Origin: Ectothiorhodospira magna
GTDB lineage: Bacteria; Pseudomonadota; Gammaproteobacteria; Ectothiorhodospirales; Ectothiorhodospiraceae
NCBI RefSeq assembly: GCF_900110965.1
Contig: NZ_FOFO01000002.1
Coordinates: 1-64,000 of the forward strand
Length of the DNA stretch: 64,000 nt
Direction: 5' to 3'
The notes under the pieces are model-generated. The model ran no database searches. It saw only the letters and a program-made list of their open reading frames with translations, and was not told the origin of the DNA. Both the position numbers and the translations under genes were made by a program. Below are positions 1-10,004 of the stretch, piece by piece (the first letter of the stretch is position 1; every line of letters begins with the position of its first letter).

Positions 1-1
1 G

Positions 2-172
2 CGGTTCACTCCGTTCAAGCGGGTCAAGGCGATCTTGCTGGAACGGACTGAGCGCCTCCGGTTGGGACTGCTCAACCAGGACTCCAGTTGCTCGCCCAAA
101 CCCGGGCGCTATCAACGGAGAGTGAATCACCGAATCAGCACTTTCGAGTATGAAATTCGGAGCAGGTTATGA
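2..172 (+). other. open frame entering from the left edge, unassigned
   Basis: One frame stays open from the left edge to a TGA that overlaps the ddl ATG in the ATGA arrangement common in operons. In related bacteria the gene before ddl is usually murB, but the 56 visible residues (starting RFTPFKRVKAILLERTERL) do not resemble the MurB C-terminus I know. It may be the end of another protein or chance. I do not recognise it. Confidence 0.25.
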
Positions 173-1104
173 TCCAGTCCAGTGAGGCGATGTTGGGTAA
201 GGTGGCTGTACTCATGGGAGGCTGGTCAGCCGAGCGTGAAGTCTCCCTGCGTAGCGGCCAGGCAGTCTTGCAGGCTCTGCAACACGCCGGCGTCGATGCC
301 CATGGCATTGATGTGGGGCGGGATGTACTGGCGGTTCTGGAGCAGGGGGCCTATGACCGGGCATTCATTGTCCTGCATGGCCGTGGCGGTGAGGATGGGG
401 TTATCCAGGGGGCTTTGGAAGTGCTGGGCCTGCCCTACACCGGTACCGGCGTGGCCGGTTCTGCCGTGGGCATGAACAAACTCATGACCAAGCAGCTTTG
501 GCAGGGTGCCGGTTTGCCTACCCCCGATTATCGGGTGCTGTCTCCGGGCTTTGACCCGGTGGCAGTGGAAGCGGCCCTGGGGTTGCCACTGATGGTCAAG
601 CCGGCCCTGGAGGGATCGAGCATCGGCATGAGCCGGGTCAGTCAGGTGACGGCATTGCCGGAAGCCTTTGACAGGGCTGCGGCCTGCGGCGGGCCGGTGT
701 TTGCGGAACGCTGGATCACTGGGCAGGAAGTGACCGCAGCCATTGTGGATGGGGAACCACTGCCCCTGATCCGTCTGGAAACGCCCAGGACATTTTATGA
801 TTACCAGGCCAAGTATGCGGCCACGGATACCCGTTATCATTGCCCCTGTGGTCTGGACCCGGCCCTTGAAAGTGCAGTTCAGGCCCTGGCCTTGACCGCC
901 TTTGAAGCCGTATCGGGCCGGGGCTGGGGCCGGGTGGATCTGATGATAGACCATGGGGGGCAGCCCTGGCTCATTGAAGTGAACACCGTGCCTGGCATGA
1001 CTGATCACAGCCTGGTACCGATGGCGGCTCGGGCTGCCGGGCTGGATTTTCAGGCGCTGGTGCTGAAAATTTTGGCCACGACCCTGGATTCGGGGCTGCA
1101 ATGA
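169..1104 (+). CDS. ddl: D-alanine--D-alanine ligase
   Basis: This cytoplasmic ATP-grasp enzyme joins two D-alanines for the peptidoglycan stem peptide. The N-terminal domain shows EREVSLRSG and the HGRGGEDG segment. The ATP-grasp part has KPALEGSSIGMSRV, the YDYQAKY loop (usually YDYEAKY), WGRVDLMID and the metal-site stretch WLIEVNTVPGMTDHSLVP. At 311 residues it has the usual DdlB length. GGAG lies a few bases before the ATG; a second ATG at 190 would also give a complete enzyme. ftsQ follows four bases after the stop, so this is the dcw cluster, where DdlB normally precedes FtsQ. Confidence 0.96.
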   Translation: MIQSSEAMLGKVAVLMGGWSAEREVSLRSGQAVLQALQHAGVDAHGIDVGRDVLAVLEQGAYDRAFIVLHGRGGEDGVIQGALEVLGLPYTGTGVAGSAVGMNKLMTKQLWQGAGLPTPDYRVLSPGFDPVAVEAALGLPLMVKPALEGSSIGMSRVSQVTALPEAFDRAAACGGPVFAERWITGQEVTAAIVDGEPLPLIRLETPRTFYDYQAKYAATDTRYHCPCGLDPALESAVQALALTAFEAVSGRGWGRVDLMIDHGGQPWLIEVNTVPGMTDHSLVPMAARAAGLDFQALVLKILATTLDSGLQ

Positions 1105-1108
1105 CGGG

Positions 1109-1891
1109 GTGCCCATGGGTAGAGCAATGGCAAGGCGAAAGGTGCAGCGGCGACTGCCCTGGTGGCGGGAGCCTCGTCTGCACCGCGCCCTGCGGACCCT
1201 GCTGCTGGCAGCGGCACTGATCATGCTCGTGGTGGCCGGTCAGGGGGCCGTGACCTACCTGATGGAACCAGATACCCTGCCGGTTCGTACCGTGACATTG
1301 GAAGGAGAACTGCGGCATTTACACCCGGACACCCTCTCGGCAGTGGTGACCCCCCATCTCCAGGCCGGATTTCTGGCCCTGGATCTGCGCCAGATGGAGG
1401 CATCGGTACAGGCGTTGCCCTGGGTGCGGGGGGTATGGCTGCGGCGGGAATGGCCCGACCGTATCGTGATTCAGATAGAGGAGCAGGTGCCCGTGGCCCG
1501 TTGGGGCAACGATGCTCTGGTGAACCAGTACGGGGAACTGTTTCATCCTGCATTGTCGGAAGCCCCGGAAGGGCTCCCTTTTCTGGAAGGGCGCCAGGGA
1601 CGTCAGCGGCAGCTCATGGAGCGGTTTTTGGCAGTTCAGGCCCGGTTGGCGGACGTGGGGCTGGAGGTTTCCGGCCTGCGGGAAGACGCCCGCCGTTCCT
1701 GGGTCATTCAACTTGAAGATGGGGGGCAGGTATTGATGGGACGGGGCATGGATACCGACCGGCTGGACCGGCTGGTGCGCATGTATCCACGGTTGGAGGC
1801 CCATCGTGACCATCCCATCAAGCGCATCGATATGCGCTATACCAACGGCATCGCCGTGGCCTGGCAGTCCCCGGAGCGGGATGGACAATAA
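1109..1891 (+). CDS. ftsQ: cell division protein FtsQ
   Basis: FtsQ is a bitopic inner-membrane protein that links early and late divisome proteins through FtsB and FtsL. A basic cytoplasmic tail (RRKVQRR) is followed by one membrane helix (about residues 33-52). Next comes a periplasmic POTRA domain starting near VRTVTLEG, then the FtsQ/DivIB beta domain with LPWVRGVWLRREWPD and NQYGELF. The first start is GTG at 1109; ATGs at 1115 and 1127 are alternatives and no ribosome site decides among them. The identity rests on the POTRA pattern plus position between ddl and ftsA. Confidence 0.93.
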   Translation: MPMGRAMARRKVQRRLPWWREPRLHRALRTLLLAAALIMLVVAGQGAVTYLMEPDTLPVRTVTLEGELRHLHPDTLSAVVTPHLQAGFLALDLRQMEASVQALPWVRGVWLRREWPDRIVIQIEEQVPVARWGNDALVNQYGELFHPALSEAPEGLPFLEGRQGRQRQLMERFLAVQARLADVGLEVSGLREDARRSWVIQLEDGGQVLMGRGMDTDRLDRLVRMYPRLEAHRDHPIKRIDMRYTNGIAVAWQSPERDGQ

Positions 1892-2002
1892 GATGGACGG
1901 TCCTGGGGGCAAGACAAAACGTATTGAATATTACCGCCCTTGATGGGTTTCCTAGGGGCAGTGCAATCATGCCGATCACCCCGGCAGTGGAGATGAAATT
2001 TT

Positions 2003-3238
2003 ATGTCAAAGCGATCGGAGAAGGGAATGATCGTCGGTCTGGATATCGGAACTTCCAAAGTGGAGGCCATTGTCGGTGAAATCAATGACGATGGTGATAT
2101 CGAGATTATCGGAATCGGTTCCCATCCCTCCCGCGGTCTCAAGAAGGGCGTGGTGGTCAATATTGAATCCACCGTGCAGTCCATTCAGCGGGCCATTGAA
2201 GAAGCGGAGCTGATGGCAGGTTGCCGGATTCATTCCGTGTTCACCGGCATTGCCGGCAGTCACGTCAAGAGCCTGAATTCCACAGGGGTGGTGGCCATCA
2301 AGGACAAGGAAGTCACGGCAGCGGATGTGGAACGGGTGATTGATGCGGCCCGTGCCGTGGCCATCCCCGCAGACCAACGTATTTTGCATGTCTTGCCTCA
2401 GGAGTTCATCATTGATGAACAAGAGGGTATTCGTGAACCCATTGGCATGTCCGGTGTGCGTCTGGAGGCCAAGGTACATTTGGTGACCGGTGCGGTATCT
2501 GCCGCCCAGAACATCATCAAATGTGTGCAGCGATGCCGGCTGGATGTGGATGACATTATTCTGGAACAGTTGGCTTCCAGTTATGCGGTACTGACCGAGG
2601 ATGAAAAGGAATTGGGGGTGTGTTTGGTGGACATTGGTGGTGGCACCACCGACATTGCGATATTCACCGATGGTGCCATCCGGCATACCACAGTGATTCC
2701 CATTGCCGGTGACCAGGTGACCAATGATATTGCAGTGGCCTTGCGCACACCCACCCAATATGCCGAGGAAATCAAGATCAAATACGCCTGCGCCCTGCGT
2801 CAGCTTGCCAACCCGGAGGAGAACATCGAAGTCCCCGGCGTGGGGGACCGGCCACCCCGGCGGCTTTCCCGACAGACCCTGGCGGGGGTGGTGGAGCCGC
2901 GCTACGAGGAACTCATGTCGCTGGTGCGCTCGGAACTGCGCCGCTCCGGCTGTGAGGAGCTGGTGGCGGCGGGGGTGGTGCTCACCGGCGGTTCCTCAAG
3001 AATGGAGGGCGTGGCGGAACTGGCCGAGGAGGTATTTCAGATGCCGGTGCGCCTGGGGTTACCCCAGTACGTGACCGGTCTGGTGGATGCGGTGAAAAAT
3101 CCCACCCATTCCACCGGTGTGGGTTTATTGTTGTTTGGTCAGCAAAGTCGTTACCACACCCTGGAGGACGGGGTGCGGGATGGCAGTATGAAATCGGTCT
3201 GGGGGCGGATGAAACACTGGTTTCAGGGCAATCTTTAG
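2003..3238 (+). CDS. ftsA: cell division protein FtsA
   Basis: FtsA is an actin-like ATPase that tethers FtsZ to the inner membrane and recruits later divisome proteins. Visible motifs are phosphate-1 GLDIGTSKVEAIVGE, the 1C-subdomain region after residue 80, and phosphate-2 VDIGGGTTDIAIF near residue 207. The C-terminal amphipathic membrane helix is MKSVWGRMKHWF. Its 411 residues are normal. GGAG about ten bases before the ATG supports the start. It lies 111 bases after ftsQ and 139 before ftsZ, so extra promoters in these gaps are possible. Confidence 0.97.
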   Translation: MSKRSEKGMIVGLDIGTSKVEAIVGEINDDGDIEIIGIGSHPSRGLKKGVVVNIESTVQSIQRAIEEAELMAGCRIHSVFTGIAGSHVKSLNSTGVVAIKDKEVTAADVERVIDAARAVAIPADQRILHVLPQEFIIDEQEGIREPIGMSGVRLEAKVHLVTGAVSAAQNIIKCVQRCRLDVDDIILEQLASSYAVLTEDEKELGVCLVDIGGGTTDIAIFTDGAIRHTTVIPIAGDQVTNDIAVALRTPTQYAEEIKIKYACALRQLANPEENIEVPGVGDRPPRRLSRQTLAGVVEPRYEELMSLVRSELRRSGCEELVAAGVVLTGGSSRMEGVAELAEEVFQMPVRLGLPQYVTGLVDAVKNPTHSTGVGLLLFGQQSRYHTLEDGVRDGSMKSVWGRMKHWFQGNL

Positions 3239-3377
3239 GGCACCGCTGCGACGGTGGTCAAGGGCGATCAGATCCGGGCAAAACGGGCGCATGCAGGGGG
3301 TGGATGGCATGGTGGTGATCGGAACGTGGAACGATTGTGTTTTTTCAACGAATTGTGGTTTTTAGGAGGTGCTGGAC

Positions 3378-4559
3378 ATGTTTGAGCTGATGGATAACCT
3401 TCCTCAGAATGCAGTCATCAAGGTCATTGGTGTTGGTGGCGGCGGCGGTAATGCCGTACAGCACATGGTCAACGCATCCATCGAGGGTGTGGACTTTGTG
3501 GTGGCCAACACCGATGCCCAGGCGCTCAAGCGGGTGGATGCCAAAACCCTGCTGCAACTGGGATCACACATTACCAAGGGGCTGGGTGCAGGTGCCGACC
3601 CGGCAGTGGGCCGTGAGGCGGCCCTGGAAGATCGGGAACGCATCCAGGAAGTGATTGATGGTGCCGATATGGTCTTTATTACCGCCGGCATGGGCGGTGG
3701 TACGGGCACCGGGGCTGCGCCGGTAGTGGCCCAGATTGCCAAGGAAATGGGCATTCTCACCGTGGCCGTGGTGACCAAGCCTTTCCCCTTCGAGGGTAAA
3801 AAGCGGATGTTGGTGGCCCAGAGCGGCATGGAGAATCTGGCCAAATATGTGGATTCCCTCATTACCATTCCCAATGACAAGCTGCTCTCGGTGCTGGGGA
3901 AAAACGTGACCCTGCTGGATGCCTTCAAGGCGGCCAACGATGTGTTGCTGGGGGCCGTACAGGGGATTGCAGAACTCATCACCCGTCCGGGTCTGATCAA
4001 TGTGGACTTTGCCGACGTGCGCACTGTGATGTCGGAGATGGGGATGGCCATGATGGGCACGGGCACCGCTTCCGGTGGGGATCGTGCCCGGGTTGCTGCC
4101 GAGGCCGCCATTTCCAGTCCGCTGCTGGAAGACGTGGACCTGGCCGGCGCCAGAGGTATTTTGGTGAATGTCACCGCCGGTATGGACATGTCCATTGGTG
4201 AGTTCGAGGAAGTGGGCGCGGCAGTCAAGGAATTTGCTTCCGAGGATGCCACCGTGGTGGTGGGCACCGTGATTGACCCGGAAATGGACGACGAACTGCG
4301 GGTGACTCTGGTCGCCACCGGTCTGGGTACCCCCGGCCAGGCTGCCCGGCCCACCCGGGACCGGCCCACCGTCAAGCTGGTGGAAGCTCGCCAGGTGGCC
4401 GTTGGTGGCAACAACGGGCCGGACGTGGTGGATTACGACAAGCTGGATCGGCCTGCCGTGCTGCGTCGGCAGCAGGGCAATGCAGCTTATGACATGTCCA
4501 ACAACCCCAACATGGACTATCTGGACATTCCTGCTTTCCTGCGCAAGCAGGCCGACTGA
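3378..4559 (+). CDS. ftsZ: cell division protein FtsZ
   Basis: FtsZ is the tubulin-like GTPase that forms the Z ring. It shows the N-terminal [10 protein letters not shown] loop, the tubulin signature [13 protein letters not shown], the T7 loop [11 protein letters not shown], a short linker, and the C-terminal peptide [14 protein letters not shown] that binds FtsA, ZipA and ZapD. The start is ATG 3378: AGGAGGT at 3364-3370 is a near-perfect ribosome site, and the upstream in-frame GTG at 3369 lies inside that site so it cannot be the start. ZapD, encoded at 12.2 kb, binds the same C-terminal peptide in E. coli. Confidence 0.98.
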   Translation: MFELMDNLPQNAVIKVIGVGGGGGNAVQHMVNASIEGVDFVVANTDAQALKRVDAKTLLQLGSHITKGLGAGADPAVGREAALEDRERIQEVIDGADMVFITAGMGGGTGTGAAPVVAQIAKEMGILTVAVVTKPFPFEGKKRMLVAQSGMENLAKYVDSLITIPNDKLLSVLGKNVTLLDAFKAANDVLLGAVQGIAELITRPGLINVDFADVRTVMSEMGMAMMGTGTASGGDRARVAAEAAISSPLLEDVDLAGARGILVNVTAGMDMSIGEFEEVGAAVKEFASEDATVVVGTVIDPEMDDELRVTLVATGLGTPGQAARPTRDRPTVKLVEARQVAVGGNNGPDVVDYDKLDRPAVLRRQQGNAAYDMSNNPNMDYLDIPAFLRKQAD

Positions 4560-4574
4560 CCCGGGGCAAGCCCA

Positions 4575-4603
4575 CGGCGGGAGGGTGCTCCTCCCGCCGT
4601 TTG
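4575..4603 (+). terminator. hairpin terminator after ftsZ
   Basis: A perfect 10-bp GC-rich stem (CGGCGGGAGG with its complement, loop GTGCT) lies just after the ftsZ stop and is followed by only three T's. It probably ends most division-cluster transcripts before lpxC, though the short T run makes it a modest terminator. Confidence 0.65.
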
Positions 4604-4708
4604 CCATGCAGCCAGCAGCGTTCAATGGCATAATGACCAGCTATTTTTCCTGTCGGCGCGCCCGGTACATGCCGTTTTCATGCGTCGCGGGTTCAGAGGA
4701 CTATCACG

Positions 4709-5623
4709 TTGATCAAGCAGCGCACGCTCAAAAATACCATCCGGGCCACCGGCGTTGGTCTTCATACCGGCGAAAAAATCTATCTCATGCTGCGGCCCGC
4801 CCCCGTGAATGTGGGGGTGGTGTTCCGCCGGGTGGATCTGGACCCGGTGGTGGAGATCAAGGCCCATCCGGAGAACGTGGGGGACACCTGTCTGTCCACT
4901 ACCGTGGTCAATGGTGATGTGCGTGTCTCTACCGTGGAGCATCTGCTGTCAGCGGTGGCCGGGCTGGGTATCGACAACCTGTATGTGGATGTCAGCGCCC
5001 CGGAAGTCCCCATCATGGACGGCAGTGCCGGGCCTTTCGTTTTTTTGATTCAGTCTGCCGGCATCGTCGAACAAAATGCCCCCAAACGCTTCATTCGCAT
5101 CCGCCGTCCGGTGGAAGTCAGAGAAGACGACAAGTGGGCCAGGCTGGACCCCTTTAATGGTTTCAAGGTGGGATTTTCCATCGATTTCAAGCATCCCATC
5201 TTCAGCGGCGGCATTCAGTCGGCGGAGCTGGATTTTTCCACCACGTCCTTTGTCAAGGAAGTCAGTCGCGCCCGCACCTTCGGCTTCATGCGGGAAATCG
5301 AAGCCCTGCGCAGTCGGCGGCTGGCCCTGGGGGGGAGCTTGGACAATGCGGTGGTTCTGGATGACTACCGGGTACTTAACGAGGACGGCCTGCGCTACGA
5401 GGACGAATTTGTTAAACACAAAATCCTCGACGCCATTGGAGACGTTTATCAACTGGGCCATAGTCTCATCGGGGCGTTTACGGGCTACAAGTCCGGCCAT
5501 GCCCTGAACAATCGGCTGATTCGCAAGCTGATCACCCAGGAAGATGCCTACGAAATCGTGACTTTCGAGGATGGGGGGGAGCCGCTGCCCATTTCCTACG
5601 CTCACGCCCTGGTCACGGCTTGA
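4709..5623 (+). CDS. lpxC: UDP-3-O-acyl-N-acetylglucosamine deacetylase
   Basis: LpxC is the zinc deacetylase for the committed step of lipid A synthesis. Zinc and catalytic residues are visible: H in STVEHLLSA, and the H and D of [10 protein letters not shown] with the GHALNN histidine near residue 265. The protein matches E. coli LpxC from its first residues (IKQRTLK). That fixes an unusual TTG start at 4709, with AGAGGA at 4695-4700 as ribosome site; no in-frame ATG lies nearby upstream. Its 304 residues are normal. The rare start may limit translation of this tightly controlled enzyme. The end overlaps convergent dciA by 11 bases. Confidence 0.97.
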   Translation: MIKQRTLKNTIRATGVGLHTGEKIYLMLRPAPVNVGVVFRRVDLDPVVEIKAHPENVGDTCLSTTVVNGDVRVSTVEHLLSAVAGLGIDNLYVDVSAPEVPIMDGSAGPFVFLIQSAGIVEQNAPKRFIRIRRPVEVREDDKWARLDPFNGFKVGFSIDFKHPIFSGGIQSAELDFSTTSFVKEVSRARTFGFMREIEALRSRRLALGGSLDNAVVLDDYRVLNEDGLRYEDEFVKHKILDAIGDVYQLGHSLIGAFTGYKSGHALNNRLIRKLITQEDAYEIVTFEDGGEPLPISYAHALVTA

Positions 5624-6044
5624 CCGGGGTATGACGCCGCATGGCCAGGCGGCGCAGCACCTGCCCCAACTCCGGGTCCGTCACTGTGTTGGCAGCCCCC
5701 AGCAGTGCCTGCCGGGCCTTGGTGGTCAGGGGTTCTGGCGGCTGGAGTCGGGAGGTGGTGGCCGGGGGGGTGACAGCCGGACGTACCCGGATACGGATGG
5801 TCCGGGCCTGAATCCCGTGCTCCCGTTGGAGTCGAGCCAGAATGTCCCGTTGCCGGTAGCGCAGCGGCGTAGCCCAGACCCCGGAGTCTGTGACCAGGGT
5901 CACCACCCCTGCCTGGATTCCGCTCACCCAGCAATGTTCCCGGGGTCCGGGGGGCAGCAGGGTTTTGATGTCACGGGTGAGCCGTTCCAGCAGGGCGGCT
6001 TGTTGCAGCAGATCGGGATTCAGGTAGGTTTGGGTGCGGCGCAT
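5613..6044 (-). CDS. dciA: DciA-like DUF721 protein
   Basis: The 143-residue protein belongs to DUF721, whose member DciA helps load the DnaB replicative helicase in bacteria lacking DnaC. The N-terminal KH-like part contains [26 protein letters not shown]-type strands, then [12 protein letters not shown] and a variable proline-rich tail. A dciA gene between lpxC and secA is a common gammaproteobacterial arrangement and supports the call. It is on the opposite strand from its neighbours and overlaps the lpxC end by 11 bases. Confidence 0.82.
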   Translation of the reverse strand: MRRTQTYLNPDLLQQAALLERLTRDIKTLLPPGPREHCWVSGIQAGVVTLVTDSGVWATPLRYRQRDILARLQREHGIQARTIRIRVRPAVTPPATTSRLQPPEPLTTKARQALLGAANTVTDPELGQVLRRLAMRRHTPVKP

Positions 6045-6166
6045 GGGCAGGCCGTTGGGTCGTTTGGACGGACAGCCCCAAGATTACCCGTGTTGGCGTC
6101 AAAGGCATACCCACCGGGGACTGGACCGGCGCAAACCATCGAAACAGCAGGGCAGGCATCGACATC

Positions 6167-7090
6167 ATGGTGAACATCATTTTCCTGACGGGCAAAGGGG
6201 CGGGTTCCCGGCGCTTCCAGATCTCCCGCTGGTATCACCTGACCTTGCCCCTGGCCGCGTTCACGGTCTGTGGCAGCCTGATCCTGGGGGCGGGGTATCA
6301 GTGGGGCAAACAGGTGCATGGTGCCGCCGACCCCCGGCTGGCCGCCTGGGGAGAGGCATTACAGGCCCAGCGGCTGGAACTGGAATACACCCGGGATGTG
6401 GCCGAGGCGGATATCCGTATCCTGACCCAGCGGGTGGCCCAGCTCCAGGCCCAGATGATGCGCCTGGAAGCATTGGGCGGCAAGCTGGTGAACATGGCTG
6501 ATCTTGAGGATGGGGAGTTTGATTTTGGCCATCCGCCGGGGCTGGGTGGACCGGAGGAACTGCTACCGGGCGTGTTGCCTGATCTTGACCTGCTGCGGCA
6601 ACTGGACACCCTGGCCCGACAACTGGAAGATCGGGAATCCCAGTTACGGCTGCTCAGCCAGCTGCTTTTATCGGCCCAACTGGCCGATGAAGTGACCCCC
6701 GCCGGACGGCCTGTTGCCTCCGGCTGGATTTCCTCCGGCTACGGCACCCGCACCGACCCCTTTACCGGGCGTCAGGTTTTTCACCGGGGGGTGGATTTTG
6801 CCGGCCGACCCGGTACCGAAATCCTGGCCGTGGCCGGTGGCATTGTTATTTTTGCCGATTATCACAACACCTTCGGCAAACTGGTGGAGATTGATCACGG
6901 TCAGGGCTATGTCACCCGCTATGCCCATAACCGGGCCATGCGGGTGGCCGTGGGCGATACCGTCCGCAAGGGTCAGGTGATTGCAGAAATGGGCGCCACC
7001 GGACGTGCCACCGGTCCCCATGTGCATTTTGAGGTGCTCAAGGATGGCCGCCACATGAACCCCCATCGTTTCATCAATGACGCCGGATAG
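6167..7090 (+). CDS. M23 family metallopeptidase, membrane anchored
   Basis: This is a probable envelope zinc peptidase of the LytM/M23 type that cuts, or regulates cutting of, peptidoglycan cross-links. A short basic N-terminus is followed by one membrane helix (about residues 25-45), a coiled-coil-rich periplasmic stretch to about residue 180, and an M23 domain. The zinc residues appear intact: H and D in HRGVDF and the HVH of GPHVHFEV, so it should be active rather than an EnvC-like degenerate form. It sits where E. coli has secM, but shows no SecM-type arrest sequence. No strong ribosome site is seen. Confidence 0.85.
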   Translation: MVNIIFLTGKGAGSRRFQISRWYHLTLPLAAFTVCGSLILGAGYQWGKQVHGAADPRLAAWGEALQAQRLELEYTRDVAEADIRILTQRVAQLQAQMMRLEALGGKLVNMADLEDGEFDFGHPPGLGGPEELLPGVLPDLDLLRQLDTLARQLEDRESQLRLLSQLLLSAQLADEVTPAGRPVASGWISSGYGTRTDPFTGRQVFHRGVDFAGRPGTEILAVAGGIVIFADYHNTFGKLVEIDHGQGYVTRYAHNRAMRVAVGDTVRKGQVIAEMGATGRATGPHVHFEVLKDGRHMNPHRFINDAG

Positions 7091-7196
7091 GGGCTCAGCG
7101 GGTCCAGGACCGGCGCGGACCTTTGGTCACTGCGCCTGTGTCGTGGATGCGGTATGATGCCCCTTCACGTTCAGTCACCCAGTGCAGAACCTTTCA

Positions 7197-9998
7197 ATGG
7201 TCACAAGTCTCGTCAGAAAGATCTTCGGTAGCCGTAACGACCGCCTGGTCAAGCGATATGGCAAGCAGGTGGGACGGATCAACGAACTGGAACCCGATCT
7301 CAAGTCGCTCACCGACGAACAACTTCGGTCAAAAACGGCATTCTTCCGTGAACGCCTCGACAAGGGAGAGCCTCTGGAGGATGTGCTGCCCGAAGCCTTC
7401 GCGGTGGCCCGGGAGGCGGGACGGCGCATCATGAACATGCGCCATTTCGATGTTCAGCTCATTGGCGGCATGGTGCTCAATGATAGTCGCATTGCCGAAA
7501 TGCGCACCGGCGAAGGCAAAACCCTGGTGGCCACCCTGTCGGCCTACCTCAATGCCCTGCCCGGCAAGGGCGTGCATGTGGTCACGGTCAACGACTATCT
7601 GGCCCGCCGGGATGCCACCTGGATGGGACGGCTCTACCACGGCCTTGGTCTGACTGTGGGCGTCATCAACTCCTCTGGTGCCAAGGGGGCCAAGCATTCC
7701 TATCTGTACGACCCGGAGTTTATCGGTGAAGAAGACGGATACCTCCATCTGCGCCCGGTAACCCGGCGGGAAGCCTATGCCGCCGACATCACCTATGGCA
7801 CCAACAACGAATTTGGTTTTGACTACTTGCGGGACAACATGGCCTTTCGTGCCGAGGATCGGGTTCAGCGCGAACTGGCCTACGCCATTGTGGACGAAGT
7901 GGATTCCATCCTCATCGACGAGGCCCGTACTCCCCTGATCATCTCTGGTCCTACCGGTGAAAACTCCGAGTTGTATCAGCGGATGAAGGACATTGTGCCT
8001 CGGCTGCAACGTCAGGAAGACGAAGAAGGGGAAGGGGATTACTATGTGGATGAAAAGGTCAAGCAGGTGTTTTTATCCGAAGACGGCCAGGAACAGGCGG
8101 AGCAACTGCTCAAGGAAGCCGGGCTGCTCAAGGCGGATCAGTCCCTGTATGACGCCGCCAGCATCCCTTTGCTGCATCATCTCAATGCGGCCCTGCGTGC
8201 CCATGCCATTTTCCAGCGGGATGTTCATTATCTAGTGCGGGACCAGCAGGTGCTCATCATTGATGAATTCACCGGGCGGGTGATGGCCGGTCGGCGCTGG
8301 TCGGAGGGCCTGCATCAGGCCGTGGAGGCCAAGGAAGGGGTGCCGATCCAGAACGAAAATCAGACCCTGGCCTCCATCACTTTCCAGAATTATTTCCGCC
8401 TCTACGGCAAGCTCTCGGGCATGACCGGGACCGCCGATACCGAAGCCTACGAGTTCCAGCATATCTATGGCCTGGAAGTGGTGGTCATTCCCACCAACAA
8501 ACCCATGGTCCGCAATGATATGCAGGATCTGGTCTATATGACCCAAAAGGAGAAATACAAGGCCATCATCGAGGACATCAGCCATTGCCGGGAACGGGGT
8601 CAGCCGGTACTGGTGGGGACCGCCTCGGTAGAGGCCTCGGAAATCCTGTCCGACCTGCTCAAGAAGGCGAAGATCAGCCACGAAGTCCTCAATGCCAAAC
8701 AGCATGAACGGGAAGCCCATATCGTGGCCCAGGCGGGCCGACCGGGGGCGGTGACCATTGCCACCAACATGGCCGGTCGCGGCACCGACATCGTACTGGG
8801 CGGCAGCCTGGAGGCGGAACTGGAGACCCTGGGCCTCAACCCCGATCCTGACCAGGTGGAAACAATCCGCGTCCAATGGCAGCAGCGCCACGATCAGGTG
8901 CTGGAGATGGGCGGCCTGCACATCATTGGCTCCGAACGCCATGAATCCCGCCGTATCGACAACCAGCTACGGGGTCGTGCCGGTCGTCAGGGTGACCCCG
9001 GTTCCAGCCGCTTCTTCCTGTCCCTGGAAGATAATCTGATGCGTATCTTTGCCTCCGACCGGGTGAAGATGATCATGCAAAAGCTGGGTATGCAGGAGGG
9101 CGAGGCCATCGAGAACGCCTGGGTGACCAAGGCCATCGAAAACGCCCAGCGCAAGGTGGAAGGGCATAACTTTGATATCCGCAAGAATCTGCTCGAATAT
9201 GACGATGTCGCCAACGATCAGCGCCGGGTAGTCTATGAGCAGCGCCGGGAACTGCTGGATTCCCAGGACATCTCCGACACCATTCGGGTGGTGCGTGAAG
9301 ACGTGGTGGATCAGGCCATCAGCCGGCATATTCCCCCCGGTTCCATCGATGAACAATGGGATATTCCCGGCCTGACCCAGACCATGGAAGGAGAATTTGG
9401 TCTTAAACTGGACATTACCGGCTGGCTGGAGCGGGAGGATGACCTGCACGAGGAATCCTTGCGCGAGCGCCTGCAAGGGGAAGTGCGGGCAGCCATGGAG
9501 GCCAAGCAGGCCATCATCGGGCCGGAGATGATGCACCGGATCGAAAAGGATGTGATGCTACAGGTGCTCGACAGCCACTGGAAGGAACATCTGGCCGCCA
9601 TGGACTATCTGCGCCAGGGTATTGGCCTGCGGGGGTATGCCCAGCGCAATCCCAAGCAGGAATACAAGCGCGAAGCCTTCGCCATGTTCGAAAGCCTGCT
9701 GGAGCGGATCAAGCACGATGTGATTTCCATGCTCATGCGGCTGCAGGTGCAGTCACCGGACGATGTGGCCGTCCTGGAAGCCCAGGCCCGCCGTCATGAC
9801 AAATCAGCCGCCATGGAATTCAAGCATGATCAACCGGACAGTCCCCTGTCCGCAGAGGACGAAGCCCGCCCCCAGGGCAACCCCGAAGATCAGGACCAGG
9901 AACCCTATCGGCGGGAAGGCCCCAAGCTGGGGCGCAATGATCCCTGCTGGTGTGGGTCCGGCAAAAAATTCAAGCATTGCCACGGCAGACTGGAGTAA
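7197..9998 (+). CDS. secA: preprotein translocase ATPase SecA
   Basis: SecA is the motor that drives proteins through SecYEG. Motifs in order are Walker [18 protein letters not shown]-type motif [15 protein letters not shown], the preprotein cross-linking domain, NBD2 with [10 protein letters not shown] and [11 protein letters not shown], and a C-terminal zinc knuckle [14 protein letters not shown] that binds SecB and lipids. ATG 7197 aligns with the family N-terminus ([16 protein letters not shown]); an upstream GTG at 7182 would add five residues. There is no clear ribosome site at either. argJ follows after six bases. Confidence 0.98.
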   Translation: MVTSLVRKIFGSRNDRLVKRYGKQVGRINELEPDLKSLTDEQLRSKTAFFRERLDKGEPLEDVLPEAFAVAREAGRRIMNMRHFDVQLIGGMVLNDSRIAEMRTGEGKTLVATLSAYLNALPGKGVHVVTVNDYLARRDATWMGRLYHGLGLTVGVINSSGAKGAKHSYLYDPEFIGEEDGYLHLRPVTRREAYAADITYGTNNEFGFDYLRDNMAFRAEDRVQRELAYAIVDEVDSILIDEARTPLIISGPTGENSELYQRMKDIVPRLQRQEDEEGEGDYYVDEKVKQVFLSEDGQEQAEQLLKEAGLLKADQSLYDAASIPLLHHLNAALRAHAIFQRDVHYLVRDQQVLIIDEFTGRVMAGRRWSEGLHQAVEAKEGVPIQNENQTLASITFQNYFRLYGKLSGMTGTADTEAYEFQHIYGLEVVVIPTNKPMVRNDMQDLVYMTQKEKYKAIIEDISHCRERGQPVLVGTASVEASEILSDLLKKAKISHEVLNAKQHEREAHIVAQAGRPGAVTIATNMAGRGTDIVLGGSLEAELETLGLNPDPDQVETIRVQWQQRHDQVLEMGGLHIIGSERHESRRIDNQLRGRAGRQGDPGSSRFFLSLEDNLMRIFASDRVKMIMQKLGMQEGEAIENAWVTKAIENAQRKVEGHNFDIRKNLLEYDDVANDQRRVVYEQRRELLDSQDISDTIRVVREDVVDQAISRHIPPGSIDEQWDIPGLTQTMEGEFGLKLDITGWLEREDDLHEESLRERLQGEVRAAMEAKQAIIGPEMMHRIEKDVMLQVLDSHWKEHLAAMDYLRQGIGLRGYAQRNPKQEYKREAFAMFESLLERIKHDVISMLMRLQVQSPDDVAVLEAQARRHDKSAAMEFKHDQPDSPLSAEDEARPQGNPEDQDQEPYRREGPKLGRNDPCWCGSGKKFKHCHGRLE

Positions 9999-10004
9999 TC
10001 ATTC

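Noticed and set aside
226-1224. Minus-strand frame of 332 codons opposite ddl
   Set aside because: Low-complexity translation with no family resemblance; ddl is unambiguous on the plus strand.
4602-4640. Sigma-70 promoter for lpxC (TTGCCA and CATAAT)
   Set aside because: The two hexamers are 22 bases apart, too far for a normal promoter.
6167-7090. SecM-like secretion monitor upstream of secA
   Set aside because: The gene is a catalytically intact M23 peptidase without an arrest motif, so it only occupies the same position.
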